DNA from: Sphingobacterium sp. xlx-96
GTDB taxonomy: Bacteria; Bacteroidota; Bacteroidia; Sphingobacteriales; Sphingobacteriaceae
Length of the DNA stretch: 64,000 bases
Assembly: GCF_011007365.1 (NCBI RefSeq)
Contig: NZ_WFKM01000016.1
Coordinates: 1-64,000, forward strand
Direction: 5' to 3'
The position numbers and the translations under genes were made by a program. Shown piece after piece: positions 54,475-63,567 of the stretch; positions within the stretch are counted from its first letter, which is position 1, and each line of letters starts with the position of its first letter. The notes beneath the pieces are model-generated. The model was given only the letters and a program-made list of their open reading frames with translations. It did not search any database and was not told the DNA's origin.

Positions 54475-55965
54475 CTATTTAGAAGCTAAAGTTTTGGATA
54501 TTGTCGTGTTATATGCTTTAAAAGCAGGGATCAAGGCTGCTATTACACCCAAAGCAATTGCAGCCAATAGGATCAGTAGTTCATTTGGATACAGCTTGAA
54601 TGCCTCAATAAAATCGGCGCTCTGGCTGGTTTGGGTGCTTATATAATACAATATGCTATGTCCCAGTAAGAGTCCTATCAGACCACCGATTAAAGTAATC
54701 ACTAAGCCCTCTGCAACCACCAAAGTAAATAACTTGGCTTTAGTAGCGCCCATTGTCCGCATGATAGCCATGTCGTAGCGACGATCCTTCAATGCGTTGT
54801 AGAGGCTAATAAAAACACTAAGTGCTGCAATCAACATGATCACATAGGCCAAAATTGCTAGTGAATCCAGGCCTACACCCAATAGGGAGAATATTCTAGA
54901 ACTTTCTATTGCTGGCGATGCCGCCTGCATATGTGTACTCTGATTGACCAGCCGCGGCAAGACACCAATGGCAGCTGGAGAACTATATTTAACTAATAAC
55001 GCAGTGATTTCTACACCGTGATCTTCGATCATATCCTGGCCTATACTTTTTACTAACCCCGGTTCTTCCAATTGCGGTTTTTCTTTGACAAGTGCTTCCT
55101 CTCTTTCTTCGTCATTCCGACTGGAGTGCAACGCAACGGAGGAATCTATAGACTTACCATTTGTATTATGACCGTGATGGTCATGATGCTCATGTTCTTC
55201 TGCGCTTTCGGTATTGGTTGCAGTAGCCTTGTTTTCTTCTATAGACTTTTCTTTTCCATCATGGCTATGGTTATGATCTCCATGGTCATGATGATTGTGG
55301 TCGTTATCATGATTACAATCCGGACCATGTATATGCTCTCCATCGTGAGCTATGCCATGAACCTCCCAGACACTTGCGAGGTTGGAGAGGATTAGATTGT
55401 CTACGACAGATCGAGCAGGCGATAAAATCCCCACCACCTTAAACGGATGATCATCATGCACATGAGCATCAGCCGATAGACCATGTGCACTATGTATCTC
55501 ATCGCCGATTTTTAACTGGTGCTTACGTGCTACCTCAGCTCCGAGTACGATTTCGAAGCTTTTCGACCACAGCTTACCATCAGCCATCTTTAGTTCATAC
55601 AATCCCATGAAGGAGGTATCTGTACCTATTATACGGTGCCCTTTATAGTTGTCACCCAACGAGATGGGTACGGCTAGTTGTACAAAGGGGTTCTCGGCTA
55701 TTTTATTCGCTTCCGCGAGCGATATGTTGCCCGTTGGATTGTCGACATGATATAGACTGCTTAATATGAGTTGCATCGGACTGCCTTTGGCACCAATAAC
55801 CAAGTCCACATTTTTACTGTTGTTTTCCAGCTGTTTCTCAAAGGTGTCTCCCGATATATAAATTACCAAAAGTATAGCAACACCAAATGCCGTTAATACT
55901 ATACTTAATAGCGTAGCGCCCCATTGCTGGGTTATATTCTTCCAGACTAATGCAAAATTGTTCAT
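54475..55965 (-). CDS. FtsX-like ABC transporter permease with His-rich periplasmic region
   Basis: A 496-residue MacB/FtsX-fold permease: helix 1 (about 17-38), a large periplasmic domain, and three C-terminal helices with MRTMGATKAKLFTLVVAEGL coupling segment. Within the periplasmic part, residues about 202-272 hold 17 histidines among many aspartates (for example CNHDNDHNHHDHGDHNHSHD), with more in SADAHVHDDH near 168. That is a strong metal-binding feature. It starts 1 base after the ATPase stop and precedes the DUF3299-like gene. Its cargo is unknown; zinc or another divalent metal is a reasonable guess. Confidence 0.88.
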   Translation of the reverse strand: MNNFALVWKNITQQWGATLLSIVLTAFGVAILLVIYISGDTFEKQLENNSKNVDLVIGAKGSPMQLILSSLYHVDNPTGNISLAEANKIAENPFVQLAVPISLGDNYKGHRIIGTDTSFMGLYELKMADGKLWSKSFEIVLGAEVARKHQLKIGDEIHSAHGLSADAHVHDDHPFKVVGILSPARSVVDNLILSNLASVWEVHGIAHDGEHIHGPDCNHDNDHNHHDHGDHNHSHDGKEKSIEENKATATNTESAEEHEHHDHHGHNTNGKSIDSSVALHSSRNDEEREEALVKEKPQLEEPGLVKSIGQDMIEDHGVEITALLVKYSSPAAIGVLPRLVNQSTHMQAASPAIESSRIFSLLGVGLDSLAILAYVIMLIAALSVFISLYNALKDRRYDMAIMRTMGATKAKLFTLVVAEGLVITLIGGLIGLLLGHSILYYISTQTSQSADFIEAFKLYPNELLILLAAIALGVIAALIPAFKAYNTTISKTLASK

Positions 55966-55966
55966 A

Positions 55967-56593
55967 TTATAACTGATAGGTATTGGCGAAGTTGTCTTTT
56001 ATTCTTTTGTCGTGTGTAGCTATGAGTAAGGTTGCTCCAAAAGATGTAGCCGTATCTAATAGTAGTTCGAGTACATGCTTAGTGTTGGTATCGTCCAACG
56101 CAGCCGTAGGTTCGTCGGCAACCAACAGTTTAGGCCCATTGACTACAGCTCGAGCTATGGCGGCACGTTGCAGTTGTCCCCTACTCAATTGAGATGGGTA
56201 GCTATTCGTCTTATCCTTCAGTTGTAATTTATCTAAGATTGTTGCTATGGCATTTTTGTCTACTGTTCTTTTTGCTAAATGTTGCGCCAGTTCGATATTT
56301 TCTCCGATGGTCAGATTTTTTAAAAGGTGTGCTTCCTGAAATATAAAGCCAATGTTATCGGCACGGAAACGGTCGAGTTGACTTTCACTCAATTGATAGA
56401 TATCTTGTCCATCAATAAAGACTTTTCCGTTAAAGGGTTTCGATAGCCCGCTTAGTAAATGCAGTAGTGTGGTTTTTCCTGTACCCGAATCGCCCAACAA
56501 GAGCGTATGTTGATGTTTCTCTATTTTGAAGTCAGGAAACTGAAGTTCGTGCGAGGGTAGATATTTGAACGTAAGATTTTCTGAACGTATCAT
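55967..56593 (-). CDS. LolD/MacB-type ABC transporter ATP-binding protein
   Basis: About 208 residues. Walker A is GDSGTGKTTLL, the signature LSRGQLQRAAIA and Walker B LLVADEPTAALDD, with the H-loop LIATHD. The start was set at MIRSENLTFKY (56593), where the family begins; 11 extra upstream codons are unlike it. It should power the FtsX-type permease encoded next to it. Confidence 0.92.
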   Translation of the reverse strand: MIRSENLTFKYLPSHELQFPDFKIEKHQHTLLLGDSGTGKTTLLHLLSGLSKPFNGKVFIDGQDIYQLSESQLDRFRADNIGFIFQEAHLLKNLTIGENIELAQHLAKRTVDKNAIATILDKLQLKDKTNSYPSQLSRGQLQRAAIARAVVNGPKLLVADEPTAALDDTNTKHVLELLLDTATSFGATLLIATHDKRIKDNFANTYQL

Positions 56594-56831
56594 GAATTTA
56601 ATTATTCCTGCGGTGTAAAATTTCAACCTTAAAGGTATCGGAAATTGCTTACAATAGAAAATCTTAATGAAATTATTACAGGATTAAGCGCTATTCTTCT
56701 TAAAGAAAAGTTAATGTATCGGAAATAAAAGCAGGTCTATTGTAGTGTAATAGGGAAGCTTTACGGTTTGTTTGGGGGTGCTTAATAATTAATTAACACT
56801 AGGTTGAGGTAAAGGTAATTTGTCGGTAACA

Positions 56832-56859
56832 TTGAATTAATATGTCCATTATACTTTTG
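56832..56859 (+). promoter_or_regulatory. Promoter of the TonB receptor gene
   Basis: TTG (56832-56834), a 17-base spacer and TACTTTTG (56852-56859) fit the consensus with the same spacing as the rpsA promoter. The start codon lies 24 bases downstream. Confidence 0.68.
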
Positions 56860-56882
56860 TGTTAAATTAAAATTAATTCAAG

Positions 56883-59738
56883 TTGAAACTAAATTTAAAC
56901 ATTAAAAAGGCAGGTTTGCTAGTATTAGGTGTAGTAGCAGGCTCTGTTGTTTTCGCACAAAAGACAGATACCAAAGGAAATGTCTTGGGAAAAGAGGCGA
57001 ATAAAAAAGATACGGTCAATACGTTGAACGCACAGCAGAAAAATAGCGCCTCGATAGCAGATGGAGTTTCAGCAAGTTCATCTGTTTTTGGTATTCGCGG
57101 TAAGGTGATCGACGTAGAAACGATGAAACCTATCGCAGGGGTCAGTATTTCCCTTTCGGACAATAGTAAAGTGACCTCGACCAATGCTAACGGTGAATTT
57201 ATTATCCCGGTCAACAAAAAAGGAGAATATAAAATAGTAAGTAGCTATTTAGGATATAATAAGGAAACCACGCCGGTAGTTCTAGAAGCTAAAAACTGGG
57301 AGATGGTGAGCGTTGTATTAGTCAATGAATCATCGACGCTAGATGAGGTGGTCGTAACTCGTAGACGTGTACAGGCTAGCGAGTTTGCTTTATTAGAAGA
57401 ACGCAAAAACGCTAACCTATTTGTAGAAAAGATCGGTTCGCAGGAGCTATCACGTAAAGGGGTGTCTGATGCAGCTGGCGCGGTAAGCCAATTGTCTGGC
57501 GTTTCTAGACAAGAAGGTTCGACGCAGGTCTACGTACGTGGATTGGGCGATCGTTATATCTCTACATCATTGAATGGTTTGCCAATACCAGCGAGTGATC
57601 CTAATCTGAAAAACATTGCATTGGATATATTCACAACTGATGTTGTTGATTACATTGGTGTCGATAAGTCGTATAATGCATCTTTGAGTGGAGATTTTGG
57701 AGGAGCAAGTGTTAACATCGGATCGAAAGATTTTAAGGGAGATCGCTTGTTTGAAGTTTCCGTAGGATCTTCTGTAAACACCAATGCACTACAGCAGTGG
57801 AATAAATTTTATTTGCAGGAAGGGCCTAATTTTTTCGGGTATTCAGATTATAAAGCACCAGAGGATGTAGAAGGAAGTTATCATTTCAAAAATGGTTGGG
57901 ACCCTAAGAAGAAGACATTGCTTCCAATGAATTTTGCCGTAAAGGCAGGAGATTCCTTCAAAGTCGGTTCTGAGGGAAGAATGAGCCTATTTGCGATGGT
58001 GGACTTTGCGAATGGATACAATGCACGCGAGGGCGTGAACTCCAGTTTTAGTGCGCAGGGAGCACCATTAAAAGCCTTGAGCCAGTTCCAACAAAGCTAT
58101 ACGGCCAATACAACTGGAATGTTGAATGCCAACTATCAAATTAATGCCAAGCATAAATTGACGTATAACTTCATGTATGTCAATGCGGGTAATCAATATA
58201 GAGATGTGTTTTCTGGCTATATTAGAGATGCTGGAGTCGATGCCGAGGACTATCGTGGAACCATCAATCGTAGTACGTTTTCCAGTACGCAATTGTTTAT
58301 TAATCAATTGTTAGGTAAACATACGTTGACGGATAAAATAGAATTGGATTGGGGATTAGCATACAATAATGTTAAAGGAGATATGCCAGATCGTTTGCAG
58401 AGTATGCATAGTGAGACTATTGGTGGAGACCATTATTTCATTCGAGTTAATGCAGGAGATAATCATCGGTATTCTCATTATCTTAAAGAGAATGAACTTG
58501 CTGCTAATATCGCTACATCGTATAAGTTAGGCGATAATAGAGGTAAACTAACCGTAGGTTACAGCGGAAAAATTAAAGAGCTTTCTTTTAACGTCATGCA
58601 ATTGAACTTTAATATTTTGGACGGACAGCAGAATACCACCAAAATAGATCCTTCTAACCTAGATCAATACCTCGGAGCTTCTGGTTTTGGTTCATTTTAT
58701 AATCTTATCGGCTTAGCTGGGAATGCTTTTCAATATTATAATGGAGATCAAGATATTCATGCCGGTTTTGCAACAATGGATTATAAGTTGACCGATCGGT
58801 TGACAGGAGTATTGGGGATGCGCTATGAAAATATTAAGCAATATGTTGACTTCTATAGCATCGAGTATTCAAGAGATAAAAGCACGTTAACGAAAAATGG
58901 ATTATTGCCGAGCTTGAATCTAAAGTATGAATTAAATGCTAAGAATAATCTGCGACTTGGAGCAAGTAAGACCTATACATTACCGCAGTTTAAGGAACGA
59001 GTGCTATTCTCGTATGATGATGTGACGCAGCGATTCTTTGGTAATCCACATTTGTATGCATCAGACAACTATAATGTTGATCTAAAATGGGAAATGTTTC
59101 CTCGTGAAGGAGAACTATATTCTGTAACTGGTTTTGGAAAGTATATTGAAAACCCCATCAATGAGATTGTCGTGTCATCAACATCGAATGATATCTCTTA
59201 TGCCAATACCGGTGATAAAGGATATGTTTATGGTATAGAACTGGAAGCTAAAAAATATCTGTTGAATTTGACAAATGATAAGCTTTCTATTGGTTTCAAT
59301 ACCGCGATTATGAAGACGGATCAAAAGTTCAATCCAAATAAAGTGCTCACTGAAACTGATGGATTGATCAATATCGATCCGACTAATATTTCATCAAAAT
59401 TTACTGGAGCGTCGGATTTTATAATTAATGCTGATTTATCATATCTGAAAAGCTTTGATGCTAACCGAAATCTTTCAGCAACCATACTTTATAACTACTA
59501 TTCGGATAAACTTAATGCCATTGGTACAGGAGGACGTGGCAATCTGGTAGATAAGGGGCTGGGTACGTTAGATTTTGTTTTGAAGTCTAAATTGACTAGG
59601 CATTTAGGTGTTGATTTAGCGGCACGTAATATCTTCAACCCATCCTTCGAAAGATGGCAACAAAATGAAACGCCTGTGATGGTAATGTCTTATAAAAGAG
59701 GAGCATCGTTTAGCTTGGGTGTAAATTATAAATTTTAA
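56883..59738 (+). CDS. TonB-dependent receptor with carboxypeptidase-like N-terminal domain
   Basis: A 951-residue outer-membrane receptor. Signal peptide 1-26 (ending VFAQ), a linker, a CarboxypepD_reg-like domain (about 73-155; GIRGKVIDVETMKPIAGVSISL), a plug (about 165-285; GVSRQEGSTQVYVRGLGDRYISTSLNG) and a 22-strand-type barrel ending GVNYKF. The start codon is TTG: a stop lies three codons upstream and no ATG precedes the signal peptide. There is no SusD gene; the next gene encodes a surface-type lipoprotein instead. The ligand is unknown. Confidence 0.9.
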   Translation: MKLNLNIKKAGLLVLGVVAGSVVFAQKTDTKGNVLGKEANKKDTVNTLNAQQKNSASIADGVSASSSVFGIRGKVIDVETMKPIAGVSISLSDNSKVTSTNANGEFIIPVNKKGEYKIVSSYLGYNKETTPVVLEAKNWEMVSVVLVNESSTLDEVVVTRRRVQASEFALLEERKNANLFVEKIGSQELSRKGVSDAAGAVSQLSGVSRQEGSTQVYVRGLGDRYISTSLNGLPIPASDPNLKNIALDIFTTDVVDYIGVDKSYNASLSGDFGGASVNIGSKDFKGDRLFEVSVGSSVNTNALQQWNKFYLQEGPNFFGYSDYKAPEDVEGSYHFKNGWDPKKKTLLPMNFAVKAGDSFKVGSEGRMSLFAMVDFANGYNAREGVNSSFSAQGAPLKALSQFQQSYTANTTGMLNANYQINAKHKLTYNFMYVNAGNQYRDVFSGYIRDAGVDAEDYRGTINRSTFSSTQLFINQLLGKHTLTDKIELDWGLAYNNVKGDMPDRLQSMHSETIGGDHYFIRVNAGDNHRYSHYLKENELAANIATSYKLGDNRGKLTVGYSGKIKELSFNVMQLNFNILDGQQNTTKIDPSNLDQYLGASGFGSFYNLIGLAGNAFQYYNGDQDIHAGFATMDYKLTDRLTGVLGMRYENIKQYVDFYSIEYSRDKSTLTKNGLLPSLNLKYELNAKNNLRLGASKTYTLPQFKERVLFSYDDVTQRFFGNPHLYASDNYNVDLKWEMFPREGELYSVTGFGKYIENPINEIVVSSTSNDISYANTGDKGYVYGIELEAKKYLLNLTNDKLSIGFNTAIMKTDQKFNPNKVLTETDGLINIDPTNISSKFTGASDFIINADLSYLKSFDANRNLSATILYNYYSDKLNAIGTGGRGNLVDKGLGTLDFVLKSKLTRHLGVDLAARNIFNPSFERWQQNETPVMVMSYKRGASFSLGVNYKF

Positions 59739-59741
59739 GTG

Positions 59742-59761
59742 TTAGCTTAACAAAAAGCTAA
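59742..59761 (+). other. Hairpin between the TonB receptor and lipoprotein genes
   Basis: TTAGCTT and AAGCTAA form a 7-bp stem with a 6-base loop just after the receptor stop codon. With no T-run, it may act as a processing or partial stop site that sets unequal expression of the two genes; this is inference. Confidence 0.4.
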
Positions 59762-59837
59762 TATAGAGTTAATTATAAGTAAATAACAAACATCTTTCTT
59801 TGTACTATCGAAAGAAGAAAAAATTAAAATTAAAGAA

Positions 59838-61037
59838 ATGAAAAGATCTACTTCTACATTGTTAATGCTCGCTTTACTTGCGGCTACTCCAACGGTTTTT
59901 ACAGCTTGTAGCGATAAAGATGATCCTACTGAAATTATCGATACCGATATTCGTACAAATCTGCAAGGAGAAGTTAAGGACGGTCAACATCTAATATTAG
60001 AAAGCGGTACTTACAAATTGAATGGTCCGTTGATTGTGAAAGCTGGAGGAAAGTTGACGATCAAACCTGGCGTAATTGTAGAGGCAACTCCTTTTAAAGG
60101 CGGAGAAGAGATTCGTTATATTGCAGTAGCTCAGGGGGGACAGATTTTTGCAGAGGGAACTAAGGAAAAACCAGTAGTTTTTACCGCGGTAAACAAAACA
60201 CAACAAGCTTGGGGTGGTATTGTATTGTGTGGTAAAGCTCCAATTAATAAGGGCGCTACTGCATCAGCAGAAGTTTCTTCATTAACCTATGGGGGTAACG
60301 TGGCTAACGATAATTCTGGTGTGATTAAATATGCTCGTATTGAGTATTCAGGTTATTCTTATAACACAGAAAAGGAGTTTAACGGTTTGTCTATGTTTGG
60401 TGTAGGTAATGGTACTACCATTGAGTATGTTCAGGTACACGAGGGTTCTGATGATGGCTTTGAATGGTTCGGTGGTACTGTAAATACAAAATACTTGGTA
60501 GCGACTGCTAATGAGGATGATCAGTTTGACTGGACTGAAGGGTGGAACGGTACAAACGAAAACTGGTATGCTAAAGAAGTGGCTACTAAAGGAAATAGAG
60601 GTATTGAAGCGGATAATAATTCAAATAACCATACTGCTGGTCCGATCTCTAATCCAACGATAAAAAACTTAACGTTAATTGGTCGTGGTAATGCGGGATC
60701 AGAATTTCAAGCAATGAAGCTACGTGTAGGGACTAAAGCCAATATTGATAACGTCGTATTGAGTAACTGGCAAGTTGGGTTTGACGTCGAGCATAATGAA
60801 GGTATTGCTTACGTCGGAGATGGTACGTTGAAAGTTACTAATGTTAAGTTCGATAATGTCGTTACGAAGTCAAAAGGAACAACAACTAGTCCTGGAAAAG
60901 ATCCAGTAACAGGAAAAGATCTTCCAGGTTTACCAGCTGATGTATCAAAAATCTATACTGAGAATGCTAATGCTACAGGTGCTGGTGCCGGAACAGCTAC
61001 GCCAGAGTGGGCTAAAGGTTGGACTGTTGGTTTGTAA
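59838..61037 (+). CDS. Surface-type lipoprotein with predicted parallel beta-helix
   Basis: A 399-residue lipoprotein (FTAC, Cys24). The residues after the cysteine, SDKDD, resemble the S-acidic lipoprotein export signal that sends Bacteroidota lipoproteins to the cell surface. The body has the turns of a right-handed beta-helix (LIVKAGGKLTIKPGVIVEAT, FAEGTKEKPVVFTAV, GNGTTIEYVQVHEGSDDGFEWFGGTVNTKYLVAT). It pairs with the TonB receptor 99 bases upstream and has its own terminator. It probably captures the ligand for that receptor; the ligand is not known. Confidence 0.85.
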   Translation: MKRSTSTLLMLALLAATPTVFTACSDKDDPTEIIDTDIRTNLQGEVKDGQHLILESGTYKLNGPLIVKAGGKLTIKPGVIVEATPFKGGEEIRYIAVAQGGQIFAEGTKEKPVVFTAVNKTQQAWGGIVLCGKAPINKGATASAEVSSLTYGGNVANDNSGVIKYARIEYSGYSYNTEKEFNGLSMFGVGNGTTIEYVQVHEGSDDGFEWFGGTVNTKYLVATANEDDQFDWTEGWNGTNENWYAKEVATKGNRGIEADNNSNNHTAGPISNPTIKNLTLIGRGNAGSEFQAMKLRVGTKANIDNVVLSNWQVGFDVEHNEGIAYVGDGTLKVTNVKFDNVVTKSKGTTTSPGKDPVTGKDLPGLPADVSKIYTENANATGAGAGTATPEWAKGWTVGL

Positions 61038-61058
61038 TCAATAGTTTCTTAATAAATA

Positions 61059-61089
61059 CAAAAGGTCGATTCATGGAGTCGACCTTTTT
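61059..61089 (+). terminator. Terminator of the TonB receptor-lipoprotein pair
   Basis: AAAAGGTCGA and TCGACCTTTTT form a stem around a 9-base loop with a T-run. Confidence 0.9.
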
Positions 61090-61120
61090 GTTTTTATCTT
61101 GGCTATAATGAAATCATACC

Positions 61121-61816
61121 ATGAGACATTCATTGAGACTAGTTTTATTGTTTTTGCTTGTTAGTCTACAAGCTGGTAATGCATATGCTCAAGCATTATC
61201 TATTTCCAAATACAAAAAGGAACCACTCATCACTGTGCAAAAAGGGTTAGCAATTTTTATGTTGAGTAGTAGGGGGGATCTGCTCTATGTCACCACCAAG
61301 GTCGCATCTGATCTTGATTTTTCATACAATTTTGATGGTCATTTATCAAAAGTGGGAGACAAGGATGTCTCTTACAATTTTGATGGACTGTTAGTTCGCT
61401 TTGGAGAAATTAGTGTTGACTATAATTTTGAGAGAAAAGTGAGGGAAATCGACGATATACATATCGACTATAATTTAGATGAACAAATAAGAAGTTTTGG
61501 AAATGTTGATATAGACTATAATCTAGATAATAAGATACGTCGGATCGGAGAAGTTGAAATAGACTATGACATTCATGATCGCGTTTGGAGATTTGGAAAA
61601 GAAGATATAGGGTATAATTTAGATGATAAGGTTCGGCAGTTTGGTGAACAGCATGTGAGTTACGATCTGAATGGACGTATTCGTGAAATCGGAGAGAGTC
61701 GTTTTGATTATAATCTTGATGGATCGCTCCGTTCTGTTAAAAAAAGTTCGAGCAACATAGTAGAACAGGATATTATGTGGTATTATAATATGATTCAGCA
61801 ATTAAATGGGGACTAG
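61121..61816 (+). CDS. Secreted protein made of nine 16-residue repeats
   Basis: A 231-residue protein. A signal peptide (1-24, ending AYAQ) and a 39-residue lead are followed by nine repeats of exactly 16 residues (64-207), then a short helix-like tail. The repeat pattern is roughly x-x-x-I/V-D/S-Y-N-L/F-D-x-x-I/V-R-x-I/F-G, as in DIDYNLDNKIRRIG. The regular Tyr, Asp, Ile and Gly suggest a beta-solenoid or beta-hairpin stack. I do not recognise a family with a known function. It lies 83 bases after the TonB pair but beyond that pair's terminator. Confidence 0.8.
   Translation: MRHSLRLVLLFLLVSLQAGNAYAQALSISKYKKEPLITVQKGLAIFMLSSRGDLLYVTTKVASDLDFSYNFDGHLSKVGDKDVSYNFDGLLVRFGEISVDYNFERKVREIDDIHIDYNLDEQIRSFGNVDIDYNLDNKIRRIGEVEIDYDIHDRVWRFGKEDIGYNLDDKVRQFGEQHVSYDLNGRIREIGESRFDYNLDGSLRSVKKSSSNIVEQDIMWYYNMIQQLNGD
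61310..61741 (+). repeat. Nine in-frame 48-bp repeats
   Basis: 432 bases encoding residues 64-207 of the 61121 gene as nine units of 16 codons without any gap or insertion. DNA identity between units is modest while the protein pattern is kept, so the array is old and held by selection. Confidence 0.85.
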
Positions 61817-61896
61817 GATGAGCGTTGTTTTGGAAATCATTTTGTGTTGATATCATTGATTCTAAAAATTTAGGTAAATCGACTATCTCTTTTTTC

Positions 61897-63567
61897 TTAT
61901 TTTTTGTCAACAATCTGTTTTGCTAGGAGCATAGCGTATTGCATATCAGGTATTCCATGCCCATAAGGAAGGATTGGTAAAGAATATCTGTCGGCAGATT
62001 TCAGTATCACGTCATACAACTCCCTATTGTTTAATTCTGGGTACGCTTGCCACAAGCAAGCGATCAATCCCGTCATAATTGGAGTACTAAAAGAAGTCCC
62101 ATAGCGATCGGTAGATATACTTCCATCAGGCTCGACAAGATAAACTGGTGTTCCAAGAGATACCACCTCAGGTTTGATACGCCCGTCTTTTGTCAAACCA
62201 AAAGAGGAGAATCCAGCTATTGCGGAGTTATGGCTGACCGCACCCACCGCTAATATAGAGCGTGCATCAGAAGGTGGAGATACCCATCTTGATTTATTTC
62301 CGGCCGAGGTGACTATAAATATTCCTTTTTCAAAAGCTATATCTACTGCACGACTAGATATGGCTGTCTTTCCATCCGTATCCTCAAAGGTATATTCCTC
62401 GTTAGAACTTTCAAAATAGTCATAACTTAGCGATATATTTACTAGACTGACACCAGCGCTATCTGCGTATTCCAATGCATTCACCAAGTAATCCTCTTCC
62501 ACCCGAAATTCTGTAGCCTTATCATCTGTGCTGAATAGCCAATAATCAGCCTCTGGTGCGGTACCAATATATACAGAAGGCTTGTTAACTGCCATCAAAC
62601 TTGCTACATTAACACCGTGCTTATCCAATAGGTAGGGATCAGGTTGTTCAAAGATGAATGATTTGACTTCCTTGATCTTGCTGTTTGAAAATAATGGATT
62701 TATATCAAGTTTTTCATACCCTCCATCAATAACACCAATGGAGATTTTGTCCCCCTTAAACCCCTTTTGATGTAATACGCCGCCATTATTCAATACAATA
62801 TTATTCCAGGATGCCATATATTTCTCTTGATCAAAAGAATATGATTCCGTATTCTGCTGTATGATAGGTCCCGTAGATGTGTGTACGCTAGTAGGCAAAT
62901 TCTTCTCGCTATATTGGCTCCAGACCACTTCCACATCCTTCACAAACGTAAGTTTACGGTACCTATCCATCAGGAGGACATCGTTGCAATGGACAACTAC
63001 GGTGTTCAACCATTTACTTTTCGCTACTACGACACCGCCGATCTGCTCCAGTTGTTTCAAATAGTCTGGCGAAATAGGTAGATCAGTCTCTGTAATTGAA
63101 ATCCCTTGTCGATCCCTTCGCTCAATCGATCGCTTTGAAAGAAACTCTGTAGGCCGTCCTATATTATAGTTAGATTTTCCTTTGTCTCTGAGCGTTATTC
63201 GGAATTTGTAGAGTTTCTTGTCCCATACCGTTACCTTACATCTAGTCTCACCTTTACCATCACGCGATTTGGCTATGACGACCGTTTCTCCGGCCCACAA
63301 TCCTTTCACCCAACCTTCTTTACTCACGGTAGCGATCCGTTCGTCGACCGAAGACCAATCAAACAACGAGGGGTCGAGGATCTTTCCGTGCTGTGATAGC
63401 TGTAACTGTGCTCCCGTAAGATAACTTTGCTGTATACTCAGCTCATTGGGAAGGATTTCTATCGCATCTGGGAGAGGTTCTAATTGTTTTGGAGTATCTT
63501 TTTTACAAGATATAGTTAGTGTCAGCAAAATAATATTTGTGACTAGGCCCCATAAAATTCTTTGCAT
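61897..63567 (-). CDS. S8 family subtilisin-like peptidase, lipoprotein
   Basis: A 556-residue lipoprotein (TISC, Cys21). A bacterial Ig-like (BIG2) domain (about 35-115) leads into a propeptide-like part with LSKRSIERRDRQGI, then the subtilase domain with Asp281 (GVIDGGY), His317 (KHGVN), Asn424 (SAGNKS) and Ser492 (GTSFSTP). All catalytic residues are present. No C-terminal type IX sorting domain is seen, and the lipid anchor would hold it to the membrane, unlike many secreted Bacteroidota subtilases. It is convergent with the repeat-protein gene. Confidence 0.92.
   Translation of the reverse strand: MQRILWGLVTNIILLTLTISCKKDTPKQLEPLPDAIEILPNELSIQQSYLTGAQLQLSQHGKILDPSLFDWSSVDERIATVSKEGWVKGLWAGETVVIAKSRDGKGETRCKVTVWDKKLYKFRITLRDKGKSNYNIGRPTEFLSKRSIERRDRQGISITETDLPISPDYLKQLEQIGGVVVAKSKWLNTVVVHCNDVLLMDRYRKLTFVKDVEVVWSQYSEKNLPTSVHTSTGPIIQQNTESYSFDQEKYMASWNNIVLNNGGVLHQKGFKGDKISIGVIDGGYEKLDINPLFSNSKIKEVKSFIFEQPDPYLLDKHGVNVASLMAVNKPSVYIGTAPEADYWLFSTDDKATEFRVEEDYLVNALEYADSAGVSLVNISLSYDYFESSNEEYTFEDTDGKTAISSRAVDIAFEKGIFIVTSAGNKSRWVSPPSDARSILAVGAVSHNSAIAGFSSFGLTKDGRIKPEVVSLGTPVYLVEPDGSISTDRYGTSFSTPIMTGLIACLWQAYPELNNRELYDVILKSADRYSLPILPYGHGIPDMQYAMLLAKQIVDKK

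Noticed and set aside
55072..55395. Met/Val-rich open frame opposite the His-rich permease region
   Set aside because: CAT/CAC histidine codons read as ATG/GTG on the other strand, which explains the hydrophobic look.
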